NCBI RefSeq assembly: GCF_019977275.1
Contig: NZ_AP024650.1
Location: 3,286,001 to 3,350,000, forward strand
Length of the DNA: 64,000 nt
Direction of reading: 5' to 3'
Source of the DNA: Arthrobacter sp. StoSoilB19
GTDB lineage: Bacteria > Actinomycetota > Actinomycetes > Actinomycetales > Micrococcaceae
A program made the translations under genes and the position numbers. The notes under the pieces are model-generated. The model worked only from the letters and a program-made list of their open reading frames with translations, searched no databases and was not told where the DNA came from. Below, one piece after another: positions 26,831 to 36,389 of this stretch (positions are counted from its first letter, which is position 1; each line of letters opens with the position of its first letter).

Positions 26831-27337
26831 TCACGTACCGGCTCCCAACGTAAAGCGACCGTCGGAGGTACCCTGGCCGCCGGCGGCGGCTGCGAAGGCC
26901 TCCAGCGCGGCGGCCAGCGCAGGACGCCGGCCCGCAGGCATCCTGGAAATCACCTCTGCGATGGCCTGCCGCCGGTGCTCCAACACGGAGTTGACCAGTT
27001 CCTTGCCCTTGCTGGTCAACTCCAACCGGATGTATCGGCGGTCCGCGGGGTCTTCACGGCGCTGCAGCAGGTCAGCCGCTACCAGCCGGTCGCAGATGCG
27101 GGTGGCATTGGATGCGTGCACGCCAAGCTCTGCGGCGACGCCGCCGAGGTTTTGTGGTCCGCGGGTATGGATAAGGACCAGCACCCGCAGCTGTGGCGTA
27201 TTGACGATGTCCTCAACCTCAGCAACAGAGCGGGCCACCACGCGCAGAAGAGTGTCGGCGGCGCCCATCACCGCTTCGACTTCCCGACTTGAAGGTTCAG
27301 GGATCAACGCAGATCCGGCAGATGTATCCATGGGCAC
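26831..27337 (-). CDS. MarR-family transcriptional regulator
   Basis: 168 residues. GTG 27337 is preferred over ATG 27331 because AGAGG lies six bases before it. The winged helix-turn-helix reads LGGVAAELGVHASNATRICDRL, then REDPADRRYIRLELT, the standard MarR wing. It is divergent from the gluconate oxidation run at 27416 with a 78-base gap and is likely to regulate it. Whether it also recognises TTGCG-N4-CGCAA is unknown. Confidence 0.9.
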   Translation of the reverse strand: MPMDTSAGSALIPEPSSREVEAVMGAADTLLRVVARSVAEVEDIVNTPQLRVLVLIHTRGPQNLGGVAAELGVHASNATRICDRLVAADLLQRREDPADRRYIRLELTSKGKELVNSVLEHRRQAIAEVISRMPAGRRPALAAALEAFAAAAGGQGTSDGRFTLGAGT

Positions 27338-27415
27338 CAGTTTCCTCTAATGGTTGCTGTCCCGCAAAGTTTGCCAGCTTCCCTCGTCTGTTCGCAGGCG
27401 GCCCGAAGGAGAATC

Positions 27416-27883
27416 ATGAAGACGCAACACCCGGCAGATCCGGTCCGCAGCACGGTGAATGGCATCGACCGGCTTGTACGGAATGTGCAGACGGGGAGGT
27501 TTGAGCGCTCCTTGTCAGGCCTGACGGCTGCCGGTGCCCTGGTCACGGCGGCGGAAATCTATCTGGAACATGACAAGGCCAGTTTCGGCAACAAGTGGAT
27601 GTGGGTTCCCGTTGCCTTGGGCCCGCTGGGGGCCGCCGCGGGAGTAGCCGGCGTATTCAGCCGCCGCATGGCTAAGACCGCCCTCCCGCTGGCCAGCGCC
27701 GCGATCATTGCCAACGGGCTGCAAGGAACCTGGCTGCACCTGCAGGGCATCCGGCAGAAACCGGGCGGCCTGTCCAACCTGCGCTACAACCTGGAGATGG
27801 GTCCGCCGCTGTTCGCGCCGCTGCTGGTCACCCTGGTGGGCGGAATGGGGGTGCTGGCCTCCGTCCTGAGGCGGGAACCATGA
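27416..27883 (+). CDS. Four-helix membrane protein opening the gluconate operon, 155 aa
   Basis: ATG 27416 with AAGGAG four bases upstream. Hydrophobic segments lie around residues 35-50, 60-80, 88-105 and 130-150, with a basic N-terminus (TVNGIDRLVRNVQTGRFERS). I do not recognise a named family. The stop overlaps the next start as ATGA. It may anchor the oxidoreductase subunits to the membrane, as no cytochrome c subunit is encoded here. Confidence 0.75.
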   Translation: MKTQHPADPVRSTVNGIDRLVRNVQTGRFERSLSGLTAAGALVTAAEIYLEHDKASFGNKWMWVPVALGPLGAAAGVAGVFSRRMAKTALPLASAAIIANGLQGTWLHLQGIRQKPGGLSNLRYNLEMGPPLFAPLLVTLVGGMGVLASVLRREP

Positions 27884-28545
27884 GCAGCCTCCCACTGGAC
27901 ATGTCCGACGGCGGCGGCCGCTACCCCGGCTTCAGCACCCGCGCCCAGGCGGGCCATTGGGACCGGGCGACTGCCGCCGTCGTCGAGTCCCGCCTGGGTA
28001 TGCCGCCGGACGTCCGTTTCTTCACGCCCGCAGAGGAGGCCGCAGCGCGCGCCCTCTTCGACCAGTTACTGGGCCAGCAGGGCGAGCCCCGGGTGCCGGT
28101 GGTGAACATGGTGGACGCCCGCCTGGCAGATGAGCAAACCGACGGCTGGCACTATGACAACATGCCGAGGGACGGCGAAGCGTGGCGGGCAACGCTCGCG
28201 GCGCTGGACCGTGAAGCGCACTCCCGTGCCGGCTCCACCTTTGCCGGCCTGGATCCAGAGCAGCAGGCCGGGCTCCTGCAGGACATCTGCAATCTGCACC
28301 GGGAACTCTGGCACGGCCTGCCGGCGGACCGGGTGTGGAGCCTCTGGACCCGGTACGCCTGCACCGCCTTCTACTCGCATCCCCTGGCCTGGGACGAAAT
28401 CGGCTTCGCGGGACCGGCCTACCCGCGCGGCTACAAGAACCTGGGTGTGAACCGCCTGGAGCCGTTCGAGGTGCGCGACATCCGCCCCGATGCTGACCCC
28501 ACCCACGGGCCAACCCACGACGCAGGCCACGGGGCAGACCGGTGA
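27880..28545 (+). CDS. Gluconate 2-dehydrogenase subunit 3 (gamma)-like protein
   Basis: 221 residues with the pattern of the Gluconate_2-dh3 family (FFTPAEEAAARALFDQLL, DICNLHRELWHGL, YYSHP-like FYSHPLAWDEIGFAGPAYP). No twin-arginine signal is seen, unlike classical periplasmic gamma subunits. It overlaps both neighbouring genes by four bases, so it should be made in fixed ratio with the GMC subunit. Confidence 0.85.
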   Translation: MSSLPLDMSDGGGRYPGFSTRAQAGHWDRATAAVVESRLGMPPDVRFFTPAEEAAARALFDQLLGQQGEPRVPVVNMVDARLADEQTDGWHYDNMPRDGEAWRATLAALDREAHSRAGSTFAGLDPEQQAGLLQDICNLHRELWHGLPADRVWSLWTRYACTAFYSHPLAWDEIGFAGPAYPRGYKNLGVNRLEPFEVRDIRPDADPTHGPTHDAGHGADR

Positions 28546-30197
28546 ACAGGGTCCGCGAACGCAATGAGTCCGCGTGGCTGCTCCCTTCCGGACCCGGCAG
28601 CAACCTTCGGCTGCGGGAGAATATGCGGCGGTACGCCGAAACCGATGAGGTGGACATGGTCATCGTGGGCTGCGGAGCAGGAGGTTCCACGCTGCTGCAG
28701 CGCCTGGCACGGGCCGGGTGGCGGGCGGTGGCGTTGGAGGCGGGTCCGTTCTGGGAACCCGAGCAGGACTGGGTCAGCGATGAAGCCGGATCCCACCATC
28801 TGTACTGGACCGAACCACGGGTTATTGCCGGGGCTGATCCCGTGCCCTTGGGGTCAAACAACTCGGGCCGGGGGGTGGGCGGCTCCATGGTCCACTTCGC
28901 CGGGTACACGCCACGTTTCCACCCCAGCGATTTCCGGACCTTCACTGCTGATGGGGTGGGCGCCGACTGGCCCCTGGAGTACGCGGAACTGCGGCCGTTC
29001 TACGAAGACATCGAAGCGGAACTGCCGGTCGCCGGGGAGCGCTGGCCGTGGGGCGACCCGCACGGCTACCCGCACCGGCCGCATCCTGTGTCCGGCAACG
29101 GCGAGCTGTTCCTGCGCGGCGCCAACGCCTGCGGCATCACCGCGAAGGTGGGTCCGGTGGCCATCGCCAACGGCAGGTTCGGCAACCGGCCGCACTGCAT
29201 CTACCGGGGATTCTGCCTCCAGGGCTGCAAGGTCAACGCCAAGGCATCCCCGCTGATCACGCACGTCCCGGACGCGCTGGCCCACGGCGCCGAAATCCGC
29301 CCCGACTCGATGGCCACCCGGATCGGCTTTGACGAACGCAGCGGGCTGGCAACCGGCGTCGAATATGTCCAGGGCGGCGTCACGAAGTTTCAGCGGGCCC
29401 GCCTGGTGGCCGTGGCCGGCTACTCGATAGAAACCCCGCGGCTGCTGCTGAACTCCGCCACGCCGCGCTTCCCGGACGGGATGTGCAACGACTTCGACCA
29501 GGTGGGACGGTACCTGATGGTCCAGGGCGCGCCCCAAACCGCCGGGCGGTTCCAGGCCGAGGTGCGGATGTGGAAGGCCCCTCCCCCCGAAGTCAGCACG
29601 GAGGACTTCTACGAAACGGACCCGGCAAAGCCCTACAAGCGGGGATTCTCCATCCAGTGCGTGTCCCCGTTGCCCATTACCTGGGCCGAGCATGTTGCCG
29701 CGCAAGGGCACTGGGGGTCCACCCTCCGCCGCTATATGAGCGACTACCCGCACTGGGCCTGCCTGGGCGCCCTGTGCGAATTCCTCCCCCTTAAGGAGAA
29801 CCGGGTAACGCTGGCTGACGGGACGGACCGGCACGGCATTCCCGTGGCGTGCTTCAGCTACGGCCAGTGCGACAACGACCGGCAGCTGATGTCCGCAGCA
29901 CAGCAGGTCATGGAAGAAATCCTGACCGCTGCAGGGGCAGAGGAAGTCATCACCATCAACCGCTATGCCCACTTGGTGGGCGGGGCCCGGATGGCAGCCA
30001 CCCAGGACGCCGGTGTGGTCGACCGGAACTGCCGCAGTTTCGCGGTACGCAACCTCCTGGTCACGGACGGCAGCGTGCTGCCCACCCAGGGGAGCGCCAA
30101 CCCCGCCCTGACCATCATGGCGCTGGCGGCCCGCGCCGCCCGCGTCCTGGTCCAAGGCGCCCGCCGCGGCGCCACGATGAGCGCAAAGGAAGACTGA
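28542..30197 (+). CDS. GMC-family oxidoreductase, gluconate 2-dehydrogenase large-subunit-like
   Basis: 551 residues, GTG start overlapping the previous stop. FAD motif VGCGAGGSTLLQRLARAG near residue 43; GRGVGGSMVHFAGYTPR near 107; the cysteine-containing HCIYRGFCLQGC segment near 223 seen in gluconate dehydrogenases; C-terminal HLVGGARM and TQGSANPALTIMALA with the active-site region. It oxidises a sugar acid or sugar alcohol using FAD. The electron acceptor is not encoded nearby. Confidence 0.88.
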   Translation: MNRVRERNESAWLLPSGPGSNLRLRENMRRYAETDEVDMVIVGCGAGGSTLLQRLARAGWRAVALEAGPFWEPEQDWVSDEAGSHHLYWTEPRVIAGADPVPLGSNNSGRGVGGSMVHFAGYTPRFHPSDFRTFTADGVGADWPLEYAELRPFYEDIEAELPVAGERWPWGDPHGYPHRPHPVSGNGELFLRGANACGITAKVGPVAIANGRFGNRPHCIYRGFCLQGCKVNAKASPLITHVPDALAHGAEIRPDSMATRIGFDERSGLATGVEYVQGGVTKFQRARLVAVAGYSIETPRLLLNSATPRFPDGMCNDFDQVGRYLMVQGAPQTAGRFQAEVRMWKAPPPEVSTEDFYETDPAKPYKRGFSIQCVSPLPITWAEHVAAQGHWGSTLRRYMSDYPHWACLGALCEFLPLKENRVTLADGTDRHGIPVACFSYGQCDNDRQLMSAAQQVMEEILTAAGAEEVITINRYAHLVGGARMAATQDAGVVDRNCRSFAVRNLLVTDGSVLPTQGSANPALTIMALAARAARVLVQGARRGATMSAKED

Positions 30198-30199
30198 TC

Positions 30200-31990
30200 A
30201 TGGCAACCACAGTGGCCGACTACCTGCTCGCACGCCTCGGTGAGTGGGGTGTGGACAAGGTCTTCGGTTTCCCCGGAGACGGTATCAACGGCATCCTGGC
30301 CGCCTTTGGCAAGGCCGGCAACCAGCCGAAATTCATCCAGGCACGGCACGAGGAGATGGCCGCGTTCGAGGCCGTGGGCTACGCCAAGTTCGGCGGCCGC
30401 GTGGCCGTGTGCATGGCCACTTCCGGGCCCGGAGCCATCCATCTGCTCAACGGCCTCTACGACGCCAAGCTGGACCACGTTCCGGTGGTGGCCATCGTGG
30501 GACAGACGGCACGCAGCGCCATGGGCGGCTCCTACCAGCAGGAGGTTGACCTGCTGACTCTCTTCAAGGACGTGGCTTCCGACTACGTCCAGATGGTGAC
30601 CGTCCCCCAGCAGCTGCCCAACGTCATCGACCGCGCCATCCGGATCGCGGAGGCCCAACAGGCACCCACCGCTGTGATCATCCCGGCCGATGTGCAGGAA
30701 CTCGAGTATGCCGCCCCCACCCACGACTTCAAGATGGTCCCTTCCAGCGTCGGTGTCCGCTGGCCCGACATCCAGCCTGACACCGACTCGATCCGCGGTG
30801 CCGCGCAACTCCTGAATGAAGGCTCCAAGGTGGCCATCCTGATCGGACAAGGGGCGCGGGGCGCGGCCGCGGAGGTCCGGGAAGTGGCTGAACTGCTGGG
30901 AGCAGGGGTGGCCAAGGCGCTGCTGGGCAAGGACGCCCTGCCCGATGACCTTCCCTACGTCACCGGCTCCATCGGGTTGCTGGGCACCCGCCCCAGTTAC
31001 GAGATGATGCGGGACTGCGACACCCTGCTCACGGTGGGATCCAGTTTCCCGTACACGCAGTTCCTGCCTGAACCGGGCCAGGCGCGTGGCGTGCAGATCG
31101 ACGTCGACCCCAAGATGATCGGGCTGCGCTACACCAACGAATTCAACATCGTCTCCGACGCCGCTGCCGCCCTGCGCGCCCTGATTCCGCACCTGGCCCG
31201 CAAGCAGGAGCGGTCCTGGCGGGAAAACCTGGAATCGAACATCAGCCGCTGGTGGGAAACCATGCACGACGAAGCCATGGTCAGCGCCAACCCGGTCAAC
31301 CCCATGCGGCTGTTCGCCGAACTCTCCACCCGGTTGCCGGCGGACGCGATGCTCAGCGCCGATTCCGGCTCCTCAGCCAACTGGTACGCGCGGCAGCTGA
31401 AGTTCCGGGAAGGCGTCCGGGGCTCGCTGTCCGGTAACCTGGCCACCATGGGCCCCGGTGTGCCCTACGCCATCGGCGCCAAGTTCGCCTTTCCGGCCCG
31501 GCCCGCCATCGCCTTCGCCGGGGACGGCGCCATGCAGATGAACGGGCTGGCGGAGCTCATCACGGTGAAACACTACTGGCGCGAATGGAATGATCCCCGG
31601 CTGGTGGTGGCCGTCCTGCACAACAATGACCTGAACCAGGTCACCTGGGAAATGAGGGCCATGGGCGGGGTGCCGGCCTTCCGCGAGTCCCAGGCCCTGC
31701 CCGACGTCGACTACGCGGGTTTTGCGGAGAGCCTGGGGTTGCAGGGCATCCACGTTGAGGACCCCGACGACGTGGGGCCGGCCTGGGAGAAGGCCCTCGC
31801 CGCGGACCGGCCCACCCTCCTGGACGTCCGCACCGACCCCGATATTCCGCCGATCCCGCCGCACGCCACCTTTGAACAGGCGCGGAAGACTGCGGAGGCC
31901 ATGGTCAAGGGTGACGACAGCGCCTGGGGCGTGGTGAAGGAAGGGGTCAAGACCAAGATCCAGGAATTCCTGCCGCACAAGGAGGGCTGA
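30200..31990 (+). CDS. Thiamine-diphosphate enzyme of the pyruvate oxidase/acetolactate synthase family
   Basis: 596 residues from ATG 30200, two bases after the GMC stop. N-terminal TPP domain with FGFPGDGINGIL and the catalytic Glu in ARHEEMAAFEA; central domain LIGQGARGAAAEVREV; C-terminal TPP-binding motif GDGAMQMNG ending in HNNDLN. It resembles quinone-dependent pyruvate dehydrogenase (PoxB) but lacks an obvious lipid-binding C-terminal helix. The operon context suggests action on a keto-acid from sugar oxidation. Confidence 0.88.
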   Translation: MATTVADYLLARLGEWGVDKVFGFPGDGINGILAAFGKAGNQPKFIQARHEEMAAFEAVGYAKFGGRVAVCMATSGPGAIHLLNGLYDAKLDHVPVVAIVGQTARSAMGGSYQQEVDLLTLFKDVASDYVQMVTVPQQLPNVIDRAIRIAEAQQAPTAVIIPADVQELEYAAPTHDFKMVPSSVGVRWPDIQPDTDSIRGAAQLLNEGSKVAILIGQGARGAAAEVREVAELLGAGVAKALLGKDALPDDLPYVTGSIGLLGTRPSYEMMRDCDTLLTVGSSFPYTQFLPEPGQARGVQIDVDPKMIGLRYTNEFNIVSDAAAALRALIPHLARKQERSWRENLESNISRWWETMHDEAMVSANPVNPMRLFAELSTRLPADAMLSADSGSSANWYARQLKFREGVRGSLSGNLATMGPGVPYAIGAKFAFPARPAIAFAGDGAMQMNGLAELITVKHYWREWNDPRLVVAVLHNNDLNQVTWEMRAMGGVPAFRESQALPDVDYAGFAESLGLQGIHVEDPDDVGPAWEKALAADRPTLLDVRTDPDIPPIPPHATFEQARKTAEAMVKGDDSAWGVVKEGVKTKIQEFLPHKEG

Positions 31991-31993
31991 ACC

Positions 31994-33100
31994 GTGTCCG
32001 CCGCCGCCACCCCGGTCACCGCCATCCGGGCAAGCGCCTTCACGGTTCCAACCGACGCACCCGAAGCGGACGGCACCTACAGCTGGGACTCCACCACCCT
32101 GGTCCTGGTGGAAGCGGACGGCGGCGGGAAGACCGGGTTGGGCTGGACCTACGCCCCGGTGCCGGCGGCGGCCCTGGTGGAAGGCTTGCTGGCCCCGGCC
32201 GTCCAGGGCATTGGCGTTTTGGACGTGCCGGCCGCGGCAGCTGCGATGGCGCGGACGGTGCGCAACCCTGGCCGGACCGGCCTGGCATCCTATGCCGTGT
32301 CCGCCGTCGACTGTGCCCTGTGGGATCTGAAGGCCCGGCTGCTGGAGGTGCCGCTGCATAAACTCCTGGGCGCTGTCCGGGATTCCGTGGCCGTGTACGG
32401 CAGCGGCGGGTTCACCACCTACTCCGACGACCAGCTGCGGGACCAGCTCCAGGGCTGGGCCCAGGGCCAGCACATCCCCCGGGTGAAGATCAAGATCGGC
32501 CAGGACGGCGGGACGCACGTCGCGCGGGACCTGGAGCGCATCCGCCAGGCGCGTGCCGCCATCGGGCCCGGCACGGAACTGTTCGTGGACGCCAACGGTG
32601 GCTACAGCGCCAAGCAGGCAATCCGGGTGATGCGGGACGCAGCAGATGAGCACGTCACTTGGTTCGAAGAACCCGTCTCCAGCGACGACCTCGCCGGACT
32701 GCGGGCGGTGCGCGCCGCCGTCGACGCCGACGTGGCCGCCGGGGAGTACGGAACGGGACTGGTGTACTTCCGGCGCATGTGCAGCGCGGACGCCGTCGAC
32801 TGCCTCCAGGCCGATGTCAGCAGGTGCGGCGGGATCAGCGAATGGCTGCGCGTGGCCGCCGTCGCTGCCGCCCACGGACTGGAAATCTCAGGCCACTGCG
32901 CACCCCACCTCAGTGCCGCCGTCGCCGCAGCCACCCCTAATTTCCGGCACCTGGAATGGTTCCACGACCACGTCCGGATCGAAAACATGCTCTTTGACGG
33001 AACGCTTGACCCGGACGGCGGGTGGGTCCGTCCGTCGGATGTCCCCGGCAACGGGCTGGCCTTCCGCGCTGCCGACGCCCGCCCTTACCGGGTCCAGTAA
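31994..33100 (+). CDS. Enolase-superfamily (mandelate racemase-type) sugar acid dehydratase
   Basis: 368 residues, GTG start three bases after the preceding stop. Catalytic features are all visible: KIKIG with the K-x-K motif near residue 164, metal ligands Asp in FVDANGGYS, Glu in WFEEPVSSDD and Glu in AAGEYG, and the general base His in SGHCAPHL. Members dehydrate acid sugars such as gluconate or galactonate, or racemise. Exact substrate unknown. Confidence 0.9.
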   Translation: MSAAATPVTAIRASAFTVPTDAPEADGTYSWDSTTLVLVEADGGGKTGLGWTYAPVPAAALVEGLLAPAVQGIGVLDVPAAAAAMARTVRNPGRTGLASYAVSAVDCALWDLKARLLEVPLHKLLGAVRDSVAVYGSGGFTTYSDDQLRDQLQGWAQGQHIPRVKIKIGQDGGTHVARDLERIRQARAAIGPGTELFVDANGGYSAKQAIRVMRDAADEHVTWFEEPVSSDDLAGLRAVRAAVDADVAAGEYGTGLVYFRRMCSADAVDCLQADVSRCGGISEWLRVAAVAAAHGLEISGHCAPHLSAAVAAATPNFRHLEWFHDHVRIENMLFDGTLDPDGGWVRPSDVPGNGLAFRAADARPYRVQ

Positions 33101-33142
33101 AAGCAGGTACCCGCCAACCATGACAGGACCGAAAGGAAGCCC

Positions 33143-33760
33143 ATGAGCACCAGCCCAGGCAACGCGAACCCCTCCGGGGCAAAGCCACTTGACCCTGACC
33201 CCACAGGCCAGGATCCGAGCGCCGAGGACCCCGGCGGGAGGCAGAAAGCGCTGCTGCAGGCGGTGATCTTCGAGGTCGCACGGGAGACCGAAGGCCGGGG
33301 GCTGGCGGATATCCGGGACATGCTGCAGTCAGGTTTCGCGCGCGCCGGCGTGGCGGCACCTACCAATGCATGGCTGGACTCGGTGGCTTCCGCGGCGTTC
33401 TATGGAGAGCCGTACATCATCGACCTCCCCGCAGCCCTGGCGGCGGAGGGTGCAGTGCCCGCCCCCAACCAGGAGGTACGGGAGCGGCTGGCCGTACGCC
33501 GGGAGCTGCGGCAGGAACAACTGCCGCCGGGGATCTTTCCTCCCGCGTCGGCCTGGGAGTTGGATGAGAACGATGTCACCGGCAGAAGGCCGGAGCCGGG
33601 CCCCGATGCCCGGGCCGTGCTGGAAAGCACCCGTGCGGCGCGGCGGATGCTTGCCGTGGCGGCGTCAGGCGCGGCCGCGGGCCTGGCCTTTGCGGCGGTC
33701 CGGGCGGCGAGGAACGCACGGCGCTGGAGAAGCGGACGTTCGACGGCGGGTGGTGCCTAA
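33143..33760 (+). CDS. Hypothetical protein with C-terminal membrane segment, 205 aa
   Basis: GAAAGGAAG precedes ATG 33143. A proline-rich N-terminal 30 residues is followed by a helical domain (ALLQAVIFEVARETEGRGL; NAWLDSVASAAFYGEPYIID) and a C-terminal hydrophobic stretch (RMLAVAASGAAAGLAFAAVRA) with basic flank. No family recognised. It overlaps the ZIP gene by one base. Confidence 0.7.
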   Translation: MSTSPGNANPSGAKPLDPDPTGQDPSAEDPGGRQKALLQAVIFEVARETEGRGLADIRDMLQSGFARAGVAAPTNAWLDSVASAAFYGEPYIIDLPAALAAEGAVPAPNQEVRERLAVRRELRQEQLPPGIFPPASAWELDENDVTGRRPEPGPDARAVLESTRAARRMLAVAASGAAAGLAFAAVRAARNARRWRSGRSTAGGA

Positions 33761-34515
33761 TGCCGGCATGGCTGCAGGCATGGATGTGGGGCACCATCGC
33801 CGGCGGGGCGCTGGTGGTGGGATGCGCGCTGGCGTGGCAATGGAAGATCCCGCCAAAGGTGGTGTCCTCTGTGATGTCGTTCGGCGCCGGTGTGCTGATT
33901 TCTGCGCTGTCGTTTGAGCTCGTGGAGGAGGCCGTCAACGGCGGCGGACTGTGGCCCACCATCGCCGGGTTCGCCAGCGGCGCCCTGGTGTATGTGGCTG
34001 CCAATGCCGTACTGGCCAGCAAGGGCGCGAAGCATCGGAAGCGTTCGGGCGGCAAGCAGCCCTCCGAAAAGGAAAAGCCGGGCAGCGGGACGGCCATCGC
34101 CATCGGCGCGCTGCTGGACGGCATCCCGGAATCGGTGGTCCTGGGGGTGGGGCTGGTGACAGCGGGCGCGGTCAGCCCTGCCATGCTGGCCGCCGTCTTC
34201 ATCTCCAATGTCCCCGAGGGACTGTCCAGCACAGCCGGGATGAAAAGGGCCGGCCGCGGGCCTGGCTACGTGTTCGGCGTGTGGGGCGGCATCGCCGTCC
34301 TCTCCGGGCTTGCCGCGCTGGTCGGGTTCCTGGTCCTGCAGAACGCCCCCGGGGAACTGGTCGCCTTCATCACCGCCGTTGCGGCCGGCGCCATCCTGGC
34401 GATGCTCGCCGACACAATGATTCCCGAGGCCTTCGAGGAGCATCACCTGCTTACCGGCCTGATCGCCGCCGCGGGATTCCTGGCGGCATTCACCGTGGAC
34501 CAGGTGGGCGGATAG
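33760..34515 (+). CDS. ZIP-family metal transporter-like membrane protein
   Basis: 251 residues with eight hydrophobic helices. The ZIP hallmark motifs are present: GALLDGIPESVVLG in one helix and FISNVPEGLSS in the next, whose His-to-Asp/Asn pattern differs slightly from canonical HNxPEG. It probably moves divalent metal ions. Its position inside a sugar oxidation run is unexplained. Confidence 0.85.
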   Translation: MPAWLQAWMWGTIAGGALVVGCALAWQWKIPPKVVSSVMSFGAGVLISALSFELVEEAVNGGGLWPTIAGFASGALVYVAANAVLASKGAKHRKRSGGKQPSEKEKPGSGTAIAIGALLDGIPESVVLGVGLVTAGAVSPAMLAAVFISNVPEGLSSTAGMKRAGRGPGYVFGVWGGIAVLSGLAALVGFLVLQNAPGELVAFITAVAAGAILAMLADTMIPEAFEEHHLLTGLIAAAGFLAAFTVDQVGG

Positions 34516-34578
34516 CTTCCCGGCTTCCCAACTGGCGGGAAGCCGCACCATGTCGGATACGAAACCCCGGAGGAACAG

Positions 34579-36384
34579 ATGGCAAGGATCGAAGACTATG
34601 CGATCATCGGTGACCTGCACACGGCTGCATTGGTGGGCCGCAGCGGGTCCATCGACTGGATGTGCATGCCAAACTTCGATTCACCGGCATGCTTCGCGGC
34701 CCTGCTGGACTCGCCGGAGGCGGGGCGGTGGCGGCTGGCCCCGGCCGGAGCCGGTGACTGCACCCGGCGGCGCTACCGGCCCGGCACGCTGATCCTGGAG
34801 ACGGAATGGGACACGGCGGATGGAAGCGTCAGGGTAACGGACTTGATGCCGGTCCGCGATGGTTCCGCTGACGTGGTGCGCATGGTGGAGGGCCTGAAGG
34901 GGAGCGTTGCCATGCAGGGCGAACTGTCCCTGCGCTTCGATTACGGCCGGATCGTTCCGTGGGTCCGGCGGACCAGCCACGGCATCAGCGCCATCGCGGG
35001 CCCTGACGCCGCCTACCTCAGCACCCCCGCGCCGCTGGAGGGCAAGGACATGCGGACCGTCAGTGAATTCACCGTCAACGCCGGTGACCGCATCCCGTTC
35101 GTCCTGCGCTGGGCACACAGTTACAAGGCCGTCCCGGACCAAACCGAGCCGGAGAAGGCGCTGGCCTCCACGCAGGAGTATTGGGAGCAATGGACCGGCC
35201 GGAACTCCATGGCCGGCGACTACAAAGACGCGGTGGAACGGTCCCTGATCACCCTCAAGGCACTTACCTTCGCCCCGACCGGAGGCATCGTGGCCGCCGC
35301 AACCACCTCATTGCCTGAGAACCCCGGGGGCAGCCGCAACTGGGACTACCGCTTCTGCTGGCTGCGGGACGCCACCCTGACGCTGCAGTCCCTGCTGGCC
35401 TGCGGCTACAAGGATGAAGCAGCGGCGTGGCGGGAATGGCTGCTGCGTGCGGTGGCCGGCAACCCCGCGGATTTGCAGATTATGTATGGGCTGGACGGGA
35501 CACGCCGGCTGCCCGAGGCCGAGCTGCCGTGGCTTGGAGGGTTCGAAGGTTCCAAGCCTGTCCGGACCGGCAACGCCGCGGCCCCGCAGCTGCAGCTGGA
35601 CGTGTGGGGAGAGGTCCTGGACGGCCTGGCCCTCACCCGGGCCGCGGACCCTGGCACCACGGATGATTCCTGGGATATCCAGGTGGCGTTGATGGAGTTC
35701 CTGGAGGGCGCGTGGGACCAGCCGGACAACGGGCTCTGGGAGATGCGGGGGCCCCGGCGCCATTTCACCCATTCCAAGGTCATGGCCTGGGTGGCCGCGG
35801 ACCGGATGGTCAAGGCCGTCCAGGAATCCGGCCTTCCCGGACCCGGGGGGCGCTGGGCCGCACTGCGCAAGCAGATCCACGACGACGTCATGACGCACGG
35901 CTTCGACCAAAAACGCAACACCTTCGTCCAGTCCTACGGCAGCAGCGAACTCGATGCCAGCCTGCTGCTGATCCCCCGCGTCGGGTTCCTTCCCCATGAC
36001 CATCCCCGCGTCGTGGGCACGGTGGACGCGGTCCAGAAGAACCTGACCGAGGACGGGTTCGTCCTGCGGTACCACCCCGAGGCCAGCAATGACGGGCTGC
36101 CTGGCACCGAAGGCGTCTTCATGGCATGCTCCTTCTGGCTCGCCGACGCGCTGCTGGGCATCGGCCGCCGGGACGAGGCCGTGGACCTGTTTGAACGCCT
36201 GCTTTCGCTGCGCAACGACGTGGGCCTGCTCAGTGAGGAATGGGACCCCCGCAACAGCCGCCAGCTGGGCAACACGCCCCAGGCATTCAGCCATTTCCCG
36301 CTCATCCACTGCGCCCTCCAGCTGCAGCACGGCCCGCACCATAGCAATATGCCGCTGAAGGAAAGGCATGCTGGCCTGAAGTGA
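34579..36384 (+). CDS. GH15-family glycoside hydrolase, trehalase-like
   Basis: 601 residues. N-terminal beta-sandwich (IEDYAIIGDLHTAALVGRSG) and C-terminal (alpha/alpha)6 barrel. Catalytic acid in GLWEMRG followed by RHFTHSK and catalytic base region LLSEEWDP, which match actinobacterial GH15 trehalases. It would split trehalose to glucose in the cytoplasm (no signal peptide), feeding the glucose dehydrogenase at 24671. Trehalase versus glucoamylase activity is not settled by sequence. Confidence 0.9.
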   Translation: MARIEDYAIIGDLHTAALVGRSGSIDWMCMPNFDSPACFAALLDSPEAGRWRLAPAGAGDCTRRRYRPGTLILETEWDTADGSVRVTDLMPVRDGSADVVRMVEGLKGSVAMQGELSLRFDYGRIVPWVRRTSHGISAIAGPDAAYLSTPAPLEGKDMRTVSEFTVNAGDRIPFVLRWAHSYKAVPDQTEPEKALASTQEYWEQWTGRNSMAGDYKDAVERSLITLKALTFAPTGGIVAAATTSLPENPGGSRNWDYRFCWLRDATLTLQSLLACGYKDEAAAWREWLLRAVAGNPADLQIMYGLDGTRRLPEAELPWLGGFEGSKPVRTGNAAAPQLQLDVWGEVLDGLALTRAADPGTTDDSWDIQVALMEFLEGAWDQPDNGLWEMRGPRRHFTHSKVMAWVAADRMVKAVQESGLPGPGGRWAALRKQIHDDVMTHGFDQKRNTFVQSYGSSELDASLLLIPRVGFLPHDHPRVVGTVDAVQKNLTEDGFVLRYHPEASNDGLPGTEGVFMACSFWLADALLGIGRRDEAVDLFERLLSLRNDVGLLSEEWDPRNSRQLGNTPQAFSHFPLIHCALQLQHGPHHSNMPLKERHAGLK

Positions 36385-36389
36385 ACGGC

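Noticed and set aside
28854..30155. 433-codon minus-strand frame
   Set aside because: Antisense to the GMC oxidoreductase, which has clear catalytic motifs.
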